From Candidatus Gastranaerophilales bacterium (lineage in GTDB: Bacteria; Cyanobacteriota; Vampirovibrionia; Gastranaerophilales; Gastranaerophilaceae): 64,000 nucleotides of DNA. The stretch spans positions 49,257 through 113,256 of the forward strand of contig CALVEA010000005.1 in NCBI GenBank assembly GCA_944326455.1, given 5' to 3'. Of this stretch, positions 57,908 to 64,000 are shown one piece after another (position 1 is the first letter of the stretch; the number at the start of each line of letters is the position of its first letter). The notes below the pieces were generated by a model. The model was not told the DNA's origin. It did not search any database and saw only the letters and a list, made by a program, of their open reading frames with translations. Made by a program: the position numbers and the translations under genes.

Positions 57908-58513
57908 ATGACTGAAAAAGACGAAAATATCGTAAACGAAGAGTTAACGGAAGGATCAATGGATGAAACTAAATCTTCCGATAAAAAGAATCAGAAACGC
58001 TGGTACATTGTTCATACGTATTCAGGCTATGAAAATAAAGTAAAGAGTAACCTTGAAAAACGTATTGAATATATGAATATGTCCGACAAAATTTTCAGAG
58101 TTGAGGTTCCGCAAAAAACCGTTACCCAGATTAAAGGCGGAAGAAAACAAGAAAAAGAAGAAAAAATCTTCCCTGGCTATGTACTTGTTGAAATGATTAT
58201 GGACGAAGACAGCTGGTACGTTGTAAGACACACAGCAGGTGTTACAAAATTCGTAGGTTCTGCTAAAAAACCGATACCGGCTAAAGAAAGTGAAATCAAA
58301 AAGATTATTCACCGTTCAACTACTCAGACACAGAAAGTTGAAATGGATGTTAAAGTCGGCGAAAAAGTCAGAATTATTTCCGGTCCGTTTGCAGAATTTG
58401 TCGGCGATATTACGGAAGTTTACCCTGATAAAGCTAAGCTTCGTGCAATGGTTTCAATATTCGGACGTGAAACTCCGGTTGAGTTAGAATACAAACAGAT
58501 TCAAAAACTATAA
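57908..58513 (+). CDS. nusG: Transcription antitermination/termination protein NusG
   Basis: A 201-residue NusG. After an acidic N-terminal tail of about 30 residues comes the NGN domain (WYIVHTYSGYENKVKSNLEKRI, then FPGYVLVEMIMDEDSWYVVRHTAGVTKFVG). A linker and the KOW domain (VGEKVRIISGPFAEFVGDITEV, about residues 145-200) follow. It binds RNA polymerase and couples transcription to translation or Rho. In the conserved order secE-nusG-rplK-rplA. Confidence 0.97.
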   Translation: MTEKDENIVNEELTEGSMDETKSSDKKNQKRWYIVHTYSGYENKVKSNLEKRIEYMNMSDKIFRVEVPQKTVTQIKGGRKQEKEEKIFPGYVLVEMIMDEDSWYVVRHTAGVTKFVGSAKKPIPAKESEIKKIIHRSTTQTQKVEMDVKVGEKVRIISGPFAEFVGDITEVYPDKAKLRAMVSIFGRETPVELEYKQIQKL

Positions 58514-58574
58514 TAATTACACTAAATAGCGTGGAAGGGATAAAATCCCGCTACTACCACGAAAGGAGAAAAAA

Positions 58575-59000
58575 ATGGCAAAGAAAGTAGTAGGAAAAAT
58601 TAAACTGCAAATCGAAGCAGGTAAAGCTAATCCGTCACCTCCGGTTGGTCCGGCTCTCGGTCAGCACGGTGTAAACATCATGGATTTTTGCAAGCAGTTC
58701 AATGCTAAGACTGAGTCTCAAGCAGGCTACATTATCCCTGTTGTTATCGACGTTTACGAAGACAGAAGTTTTACTTTTGTTACTAAATCACCTCCGGCTC
58801 CGGTTTTGATTAAAAAGGCATTAAATCTTTCTAAAGGTTCTGCTGTGCCTAATAAAACTAAGGTAGCTGAAATTACCAGAGAACAGCTTGAAGAAATAGC
58901 TAAAATCAAGATGAACGACTTGAATGCTACAACTATGGAAGCAGCTGTTAATATGATTAAAGGCTCTTGCAGAGCTATGGGTGTTACAGTTAAAGAATAG
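58575..59000 (+). CDS. rplK: 50S ribosomal protein L11
   Basis: A 141-residue L11 with the N-terminal [16 protein letters not shown] and [17 protein letters not shown] regions and the rRNA-binding C-terminal domain ending [10 protein letters not shown]. Its last codons (AAA GAA TAG) are the first nine bases of a 71-nt element that is repeated downstream. AAGGAG ribosome-binding site. Confidence 0.98.
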   Translation: MAKKVVGKIKLQIEAGKANPSPPVGPALGQHGVNIMDFCKQFNAKTESQAGYIIPVVIDVYEDRSFTFVTKSPPAPVLIKKALNLSKGSAVPNKTKVAEITREQLEEIAKIKMNDLNATTMEAAVNMIKGSCRAMGVTVKE

Positions 59001-59198
59001 GCGTAAGCCCGGTGCGTAGCCGGTGTTGGCTTGCGAAAGCAAGACAAGCAGGGCGAAGCACAACGATACCGTCGTTGTGACGAAGCGACAGCGAAGGAAC
59101 GAAGCAATTTTAATTGCACAGGCGGGAAAAGAATAGGCGTAAGCCCGGTGCGTAGCCGGTGTTAGCTCGCGAGAGCGAGACAAGCAGGACAAAGCACA
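58992..59198 (+). repeat. Duplicated structured element between rplK and rplA
   Basis: A 71-nt element occurs twice without indels: 58992-59062 (including the rplK stop) and 59128-59198, differing at six positions. Each copy can form GGC-GTAA-GCC, CCGG-loop-CCGG and a 5-bp hairpin. The hairpin reads CTTGC-GAAA-GCAAG in copy 1 and CTCGC-GAGA-GCGAG in copy 2, so a base pair changed on both sides. The 65-nt spacer has its own hairpins (ACAACGA/TCGTTGT at 59060-59078; palindrome GCAATTTTAATTGC at 59104-59117). Confidence 0.85.
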
Positions 59199-59258
59199 TC
59201 AATGTAATTAAACAATGGAAGGACTTTTGTCCGTTATCACCATGAAAGGAAAAGAAAA

Positions 59259-59984
59259 ATGTCAAAAGTAACTAAAAAACAAAAAAAGCTTCAAGAATTA
59301 CTGGCTGACTATACTCAACCTGTAAGCGGACGTGAAGCATTAACTAAATTACAAGAAATATCAAAAGAAGTATCTAAATTCAATGAAACAGTTGAATGCC
59401 ACATGAGATTAGGTATTGAAGTTAAACACGCTGACCAGCAGGTTAGATCAACCGTTGTTCTTCCTGCCGGATTAGGTAAAGAAGTTCGTGTTTGTGTTAT
59501 AGCTAAAGGACCAAAGGTTAATGAAGCAAAAGACGCCGGTGCAGACTTTTACGGAACAGAAGATATCATTGATAAAATTTCAGGCGGCTGGTTTGAGTTT
59601 GATACATTAATTGCAACTCCTGATTGTATGGGTATGCTAGGTAAATTAGGTAAAGTTTTAGGTCCAAAAGGTTTAATGCCAAACCCTAAAACCGGTACTG
59701 TTACACTAGACATAGCTAAAGCAGTTAAGGATGCTAAAGCTGGTAAAGTCGAATTCAGAGCAGACAAACAAGGTATGATTCACTGCCCTATAGGTAAAAT
59801 CCAGTTCAGCAATGAAGATTTGGTTAAAAACTTCGGAACATTAGCAGATGCTGTTTTAAGAGCAAAACCTTCATCCGCTAAAGGTACTTATGTTAAGTCA
59901 GTCTATCTGACTACAACAATGGGACCAAGTATCAAGGTCGATTCAAAAAACCTTGCTGCCGAAGTTAAAGAAATTGTTGGTTGA
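59259..59984 (+). CDS. rplA: 50S ribosomal protein L1
   Basis: A 241-residue L1 with the family motifs [53 protein letters not shown] and the C-terminal [25 protein letters not shown]. It binds 23S rRNA at the L1 stalk and often represses its own mRNA. The 258-nt gap to rplK holds the duplicated element. It is followed by a terminator, not by rplJ/rplL. Confidence 0.98.
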   Translation: MSKVTKKQKKLQELLADYTQPVSGREALTKLQEISKEVSKFNETVECHMRLGIEVKHADQQVRSTVVLPAGLGKEVRVCVIAKGPKVNEAKDAGADFYGTEDIIDKISGGWFEFDTLIATPDCMGMLGKLGKVLGPKGLMPNPKTGTVTLDIAKAVKDAKAGKVEFRADKQGMIHCPIGKIQFSNEDLVKNFGTLADAVLRAKPSSAKGTYVKSVYLTTTMGPSIKVDSKNLAAEVKEIVG

Positions 59985-59991
59985 TATTTAT

Positions 59992-60018
59992 AGCTGGCCT
60001 CGCGGTCAGCTTTTTTTT
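59992..60018 (+). terminator. Terminator after rplA
   Basis: An 8-bp stem (59992-59999 with 60004-60011, one G.T pair, loop TCGC) followed by a T-run to 60018. A classic terminator that ends the ribosomal operon. Confidence 0.88.
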
Positions 60019-60057
60019 AAAGGGGGCGGAAATGATTACATCATTTCCGCCCCCTTT
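60019..60057. other. Perfect 17-bp hairpin downstream of the rplA terminator
   Basis: Perfect arms 60019-60035 and 60041-60057 with 5-nt loop TTACA, GC-rich in the middle. It directly follows the T-run of the terminator and has no T-run of its own, so it may be a second termination aid, an RNA-stability element or a leader structure for the next gene. Confidence 0.6.
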
Positions 60058-60095
60058 ATGCTACAATAAATAAAAAAAGAAAAGGAGTATTAAAT

Positions 60096-60377
60096 ATGAA
60101 AATCAGAGCAAGCCACATTTTAGTTGACACAAAAGAACAAGCTGAAAATCTTTTATTGGATATAGAGAATGGCGTAGCTTTTGAAGACTTAGCAAAAGAA
60201 TATTCAAAATGTCCTTCAGGACGCAACGGAGGAGACTTAAGATGGTTCGGCAAAGGTATGATGGTTAAACCTTTTGAAGATGCTGCTTTTGCACTAAAAA
60301 AAGGTGAAATCTCAAAACCTGTAGAAACCCAATTCGGCTGGCATTTAATTAAACTCACTGATATTGACGAGGGGTAA
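60096..60377 (+). CDS. Small parvulin-type peptidyl-prolyl isomerase
   Basis: A 93-residue single-domain parvulin without signal peptide, thus cytosolic, like E. coli PpiC. The start IRASHILVDTKEQAENLLLDI, the middle KEYSKCPSGRNGGDLRWFGKGMMVKPFEDAAFAL and the end QFGWHLIKLTDI are typical. AAAGGAG ribosome-binding site. Confidence 0.94.
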   Translation: MKIRASHILVDTKEQAENLLLDIENGVAFEDLAKEYSKCPSGRNGGDLRWFGKGMMVKPFEDAAFALKKGEISKPVETQFGWHLIKLTDIDEG

Positions 60378-60406
60378 AGGGCTAAAGGGGTAAATGTAGA
60401 AGAACA

Positions 60407-61885
60407 ATGGATTACAATACCGTCCTAAAAAATTTAGATATTGACTGCCTGCTTGTTAACTCAACTAACGAGTATTTAACAGAATATTCCGCTCTTAAAG
60501 AAAACGCAAGATATACTTTAACAGGGTTTTCCGGCTCCACTGGGGATGCTTTAATCACCCCAAGGGGAATTTACCTGTTTGTTGACGGCAGATACCATAC
60601 ACAGGCGGATATGGAGGCAAAAAAGGGTATAAATGTAGTAAAACTCCGGCTTGGGCAAAAACAGGATGATGAAATATGCAAGCTCATTAAGCCGAAGGAG
60701 GTTCTCGGAATTATATCTAAAAAGGTTTCGCAAAGCCGCTACGAAAAATTTCAGACGAAAGTTAAGACTAAATTACTCATAAACGACCCTATAAATGATT
60801 ACACCTGCTCACATACAGAAAAACCGGTGAACTGCGGTTACAAACCACGAGAATTTACACCGGAAAAACCTACTTTTATAACTAATTTAGAAGAAGTTTC
60901 TTATCTTACTGGTTTAAGAGATTTTTCCGAGGACGGTTCCGCTAAAATCTGGGGAAAGTTGTTTATTGACGGAGATAAACAAATTCTTTTTACAGAACCT
61001 GCTGATGAATTTTTAAAGAACTTTGATAAAGAACTTGTTGTTGATAAAAATTCAATAAATGCTTATGATTATTCTTTAATTAAATATCCGGTTCATAAAG
61101 TTTCCGAAGTAAAAATTCTTAAATCCGTAAAAACAGACGAAGAAATTGAATTATATAAAAAGAATTTTGAAGCTACCGATAAAGCTGTAATGGCTATTCG
61201 CAGTTATATTGAATCAAATGATAACCTGAGTGAATTTGATATAGCAAAAAAACTCAGAGAAGAGTTTATAAACTACGGAGCTGAGTCATTAAGTTTTAAA
61301 TCAATTGTAGCAATAGACAAAAATTCAGCGTTGGCGCATTATTCAAAAAACGCTAAAGATGTATATTTAAAAGAAGGTTCTTTAGTGCTGATTGATTGCG
61401 GAGCTTATTATAAAAACGGGCTTGCTACGGATATAACGAGAGTTTTCGTAAAAGGAAAACCCTCTGAATTACAAAAACAAGTTTACACAACTGTATTAAA
61501 AGCCTTTTTAAACGCTTATCACAATAATGCAGCAACAGGTTTTGAGATTGATACTCTCGCTCATTCAATTCTTGATAACAAAATTAAAGGATTTACATTC
61601 TCACACGGTCTCGGACACGGTATAGGAATTAATGTTCACGAATACCCGCCAAATTTGAGCCAAAACGAGATAGCAAAAATTGAAATCCTCAATAATATGT
61701 GTTTTACAATAGAACCGGGGCTTTATAATCCGGAATATTTCGGTGTACGTCTTGAAAACTCCTGCTACAGAAAAGACTGCAAGAATATCTCTTTTGTTAA
61801 AATGAGCTTTGAGGGTAAATTAATTGATTTTAACCTCTTGAACGAGCAGGAAAAAGAATGGCTTAAGGAGTTTAAAGTCCTATGA
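60407..61885 (+). CDS. pepP: M24 family aminopeptidase P (Xaa-Pro)
   Basis: A 492-residue metallopeptidase that removes N-terminal residues before proline. The N-terminal creatinase domain (about 1-245) has LTGFSGSTGDALI, GIYLFVDGRYHTQAD. The catalytic pita-bread domain carries metal ligands in IDCGAYYKNGLATDITRVF (two Asp), HGLGHGIGINVHE (His), TIEPGLY (Glu) and GVRLEN (Glu). All five are present. It overlaps the methyltransferase gene by 4 nt. Confidence 0.92.
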   Translation: MDYNTVLKNLDIDCLLVNSTNEYLTEYSALKENARYTLTGFSGSTGDALITPRGIYLFVDGRYHTQADMEAKKGINVVKLRLGQKQDDEICKLIKPKEVLGIISKKVSQSRYEKFQTKVKTKLLINDPINDYTCSHTEKPVNCGYKPREFTPEKPTFITNLEEVSYLTGLRDFSEDGSAKIWGKLFIDGDKQILFTEPADEFLKNFDKELVVDKNSINAYDYSLIKYPVHKVSEVKILKSVKTDEEIELYKKNFEATDKAVMAIRSYIESNDNLSEFDIAKKLREEFINYGAESLSFKSIVAIDKNSALAHYSKNAKDVYLKEGSLVLIDCGAYYKNGLATDITRVFVKGKPSELQKQVYTTVLKAFLNAYHNNAATGFEIDTLAHSILDNKIKGFTFSHGLGHGIGINVHEYPPNLSQNEIAKIEILNNMCFTIEPGLYNPEYFGVRLENSCYRKDCKNISFVKMSFEGKLIDFNLLNEQEKEWLKEFKVL

Positions 61886-62622
61886 AAATAACAAGCGTAA
61901 ATAATGAGCTTATTAAAGAAACAGCTAAGCTTCTCCAAAAAAAATATCGAGATGAATCCGGACTATTTATTATAGAAGGTTCTAAAGGAATTAACGAAGC
62001 TATAGAAGCAGGTCTTGATATTAAGCAAATATTTGTATTGGAACCATCTGCAAAATATACGGGCTTAAATCAGACAGAAGTAAGTGAAGCTGTTATGTCA
62101 AAAATTACAGACGCAAAAACCCCGCCGAAAGTTGCAGCTGTAGCAAAGCAGCCTGGACATGCCCTTGAAGAATTAAAAAGCTTAAAAAGAATTGCTCTTT
62201 TTGAGGGAATAAAAGACCCGGGAAATCTCGGAACAATCTTAAGAACCGCTGCTGCGTTCGAGATAGGAGGTATTATTTTATACGGCGACACGGTTGATGT
62301 TTACAATCCGAAGTGTGTCCGCTCGGCAGTCGGAAACTTGTGGAAAACAAAGGTTTTTGAAATAAAAGACTTTGCAAAACTTGAAGCTAACTTCAAAGAT
62401 TTTCAGAGGATTGCAACCCTTCCTACTGCGGAAGCAATCCCGCTTAACAAATTTACCCCGAAGGATAAAATTCTTGTAATGTTTGGCTCGGAAGCTAATG
62501 GTTTAAGCGAAGAGTTAAAAGAATTTGCAACAGATAAAATCACTATAGAGATGTCAGATAAAGTTGAATCGTTAAATTTAAGTATATCAGCCGGAATTAT
62601 ACTGTATAAAATATATAAGTAA
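61882..62622 (+). CDS. SpoU/TrmH family RNA 2'-O-methyltransferase
   Basis: A 246-residue enzyme with an RNA-binding N-terminal domain (residues 1-95) and a SPOUT knot domain. Motifs: GIKDPGNLGTILRTAAAFEIGGI, VMFGSEANGLSEEL and the final MSDKVESLNLSISAGIILYKI, giving SAM binding. It modifies rRNA or tRNA (RlmB/TsnR-like); the exact target is not readable. Overlaps pepP by ATGA. Confidence 0.92.
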   Translation: MKITSVNNELIKETAKLLQKKYRDESGLFIIEGSKGINEAIEAGLDIKQIFVLEPSAKYTGLNQTEVSEAVMSKITDAKTPPKVAAVAKQPGHALEELKSLKRIALFEGIKDPGNLGTILRTAAAFEIGGIILYGDTVDVYNPKCVRSAVGNLWKTKVFEIKDFAKLEANFKDFQRIATLPTAEAIPLNKFTPKDKILVMFGSEANGLSEELKEFATDKITIEMSDKVESLNLSISAGIILYKIYK

Positions 62623-62626
62623 CAAA

Positions 62627-62653
62627 GAAGCCCCCGTTCGCACGGGGGGCTTC
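62627..62653. terminator. Bidirectional terminator
   Basis: GC-rich hairpin GAAGCCCCC ... GGGGGCTTC (arms 62627-62635 and 62645-62653) between the convergent methyltransferase and flagellin genes. Poly-T is short, but the stem is strong. Confidence 0.8.
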
Positions 62654-62678
62654 AATTACAAAACTATAACTATATTAT

Positions 62679-63665
62679 TTATATTAAGGTCAAAGCTATA
62701 CTTGGCGTTTGGTTAGCGGTTGAAAGCAATGTTGCGGATGATTGCTGTAGAATTTGATATTTAATAAAGTTTGAAGCTTCTGTAGCAATATCTGCATCCT
62801 TTATAGAAGAGTTTGCAGACACTATATTCTCCTTTTGTACACTTATTGCATCAACAGCTGATTCTACACGATTCATATATGCACCAATAATAGTTCTTCT
62901 GTCAGAAATATTTTTTATTGCATCATCAATAAAGTATAAAAATTCACGTGCAGTAGAATCATTTGTATATACAGCATCACATATAGCTGTAATACTTGAG
63001 AGTACGCCGTCTTCGTAATCATCAGGATTTAATTCAGCAACCCTTTCTGCAAGATAGTCAGTTGTTTCTTCCGGATTTGACCTTTGATACCAGGTATCAG
63101 TAGCCTGCCCGCCTGCTATAAATATTGCAGTACATTTTGCAGACAAGAAAAGAGATGCTTCCATGTTTATAATATTTTCAAGCCCGGAGTGGTTACTTAC
63201 TTGCAAATTAATACCATCACCACTTACAGCAGCATTGCTCGTTCCATCTAAAAGCTGAATACCATTATAATCAATAACAGAGCAAAGACGGTTAATTTCC
63301 TGCATTCTTTCTTCTACTTCCAGTCTTATTGCCCACATAGAAGCTGTTCCATAAGTACCGTTAGCAGCTTGCTCAGTCAAATCTCTGATACGTTGTAAAT
63401 AATCACCCAGAATAGTCAGAATTCCTTCTTCTGTATCAAGAAGAGCAAGCCCCATTGTTGTATTGGATTCTGCTACATCATACCCGGAAATCTGTGCTTC
63501 CATAAGCATTGATACAGCAGAACCTGCAGCATCGTCAGCTCCTGAGTTAATTCTGTAACCGGTGGTCAATCTTTCGATTGCAGTATTCATCCCGGAAGTA
63601 GCCTGGGATAAATTTCGTTGTGCCACCAACGCTCCTAGGTTCGTGTTGATTGTAATTGCAGCCAT
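62679..63665 (-). CDS. fliC: Flagellin
   Basis: A 328-residue flagellin with the D0/D1 helical ends. The N-terminus AAITINTNLGALVAQRNLSQATSGMNTAIERLTTGYRINSGADDAAG and the C-terminus with ANQTPSIALTL are standard. The middle (about residues 155-235) is unusual and contains Cys residues, LFLSAKCTAIFIAGGQATDTWYQRS among them. The N-terminal motif is GADDAAGSAVS where SAADDAAGLAIS is usual. GGAG lies 8-9 nt before the ATG. It would be exported by the flagellar apparatus; no other flagellar gene is in the window. Confidence 0.95.
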   Translation of the reverse strand: MAAITINTNLGALVAQRNLSQATSGMNTAIERLTTGYRINSGADDAAGSAVSMLMEAQISGYDVAESNTTMGLALLDTEEGILTILGDYLQRIRDLTEQAANGTYGTASMWAIRLEVEERMQEINRLCSVIDYNGIQLLDGTSNAAVSGDGINLQVSNHSGLENIINMEASLFLSAKCTAIFIAGGQATDTWYQRSNPEETTDYLAERVAELNPDDYEDGVLSSITAICDAVYTNDSTAREFLYFIDDAIKNISDRRTIIGAYMNRVESAVDAISVQKENIVSANSSIKDADIATEASNFIKYQILQQSSATLLSTANQTPSIALTLI

Positions 63666-64000
63666 TTTTAAATCTCCTTTTTTAGTATTTCTTCCTTGAT
63701 TTGTAATTTGTAATTGATATGTATTTATTTATAATCTAACAAAGCCTCATAGCCATATTTACAGGCTTTATTGATATATTTTTGGGGTTTTATTTTATCA
63801 CATTACTATACTAAAACATTTGGCAGACAAATTAAATTCTCATTAAGTTAGAACTTTCTCCACCAAAAGTATAAAGTTTGAAATACCAAAACAGCTATAA
63901 CGCCCACACAACAATTAAAAAAGCAATTTGTGCAACATAATTACTATTGTGTTGTATTATTACCATAATATCACACTATGACTGGTTTGTACAGAGTATG
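63666..64000. other. 335-nt AT-rich region upstream of flagellin
   Basis: No gene is seen. It must carry the flagellin promoter and a long leader. No convincing sigma-28 (TAAA...GCCGATAA-type) site was found on the minus strand. An ATG at 63978 on the plus strand stays open to the edge, but there is no ribosome-binding site before it. Confidence 0.45.

Noticed and set aside
58754..59192. Two open frames on the minus strand across rplK and the rplK-rplA gap
   Set aside because: They are antisense to a certain ribosomal gene and to the duplicated element. The similar peptides in both come from the DNA repeat. No ribosome-binding site or family resemblance.
63666..63860. Sigma-28 promoter for the flagellin
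   Set aside because: Only weak partial matches to the TAAA and GCCGATAA boxes were seen at unsuitable spacing.
63978..64000. Possible start of a plus-strand gene at the right edge
   Set aside because: Only seven codons are visible and no Shine-Dalgarno sequence precedes the ATG.

Overview
The window looks like chromosomal DNA from a non-photosynthetic relative of the Cyanobacteria, most likely the Melainabacteria/Vampirovibrionia (Candidatus Gastranaerophilales-like). This is inferred from four things: AT-rich DNA; families best known from cyanobacteria (DUF4330, DUF3326 and a DUF1822-like domain) without any photosynthesis gene; Gram-negative envelope genes (heptose kinase, O-antigen ligase) beside a flagellin; and tRNA genes that do not encode CCA. 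No phage, IS element or CRISPR array was seen. Gene density is high, with short gaps and many overlapping start/stop codons.

Layout. 1-5 kb (minus): an envelope/repair run of heptose-7-P kinase, DUF4330 protein, O-antigen ligase, ligA and a cut-off membrane protein. 5-8 kb: two lineage-type hypotheticals and a CorC/HlyC transporter. 8.2-10 kb (plus): a DUF3326 protein overlapping a type IV pilin-like protein. 10-14.7 kb (minus): trigger factor, then a signalling group (GAF-GGDEF-HD protein, PadR regulator, NarL-type response regulator). 14.7-27.7 kb: tRNA-Arg and a small coiled-coil gene, then a long minus-strand run: a giant coiled-coil protein (about 2,200 residues), GlcD-like oxidase, CutA, HExxH protein, TPR protein, NadB and NadC. 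27.8-29.2 kb: SpmA/SpmB and a zinc-ribbon protein. 29.6-32.3 kb: a lineage-type membrane protein and a lytic transglycosylase. 32.5-39.2 kb (plus): two very acidic proteins and a zinc-ribbon/P-loop ATPase/TPR protein. 40-46 kb: murA, a small protein with an internal duplication, mfd and a PpiC lipoprotein. 46-51.7 kb: ssb, a four-carbon acid-sugar kinase with PdxA, mtnA and leuC. 51.7-56 kb: tandem polytopic membrane proteins and a patatin. 56-62.6 kb: a sigma-70 factor, then rpmG, tRNA-Trp, secE, nusG, rplK and rplA, then a parvulin, an M24 peptidase and a SpoU methyltransferase. 62.7-64 kb: an atypical flagellin.

The features most worth a second look are: a duplicated 71-nt element between rplK and rplA whose hairpin is kept by a compensatory base-pair change with GNRA loops in both copies; the giant coiled-coil protein with six copies of an exactly 75-nt (25-residue) repeat; the acidic/acidic/ATPase cluster at 32.5-39.2 kb; and a GGDEF protein whose HD-GYP half has lost its HD histidine. 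All functional calls come from reading motifs by eye. No database search was run.
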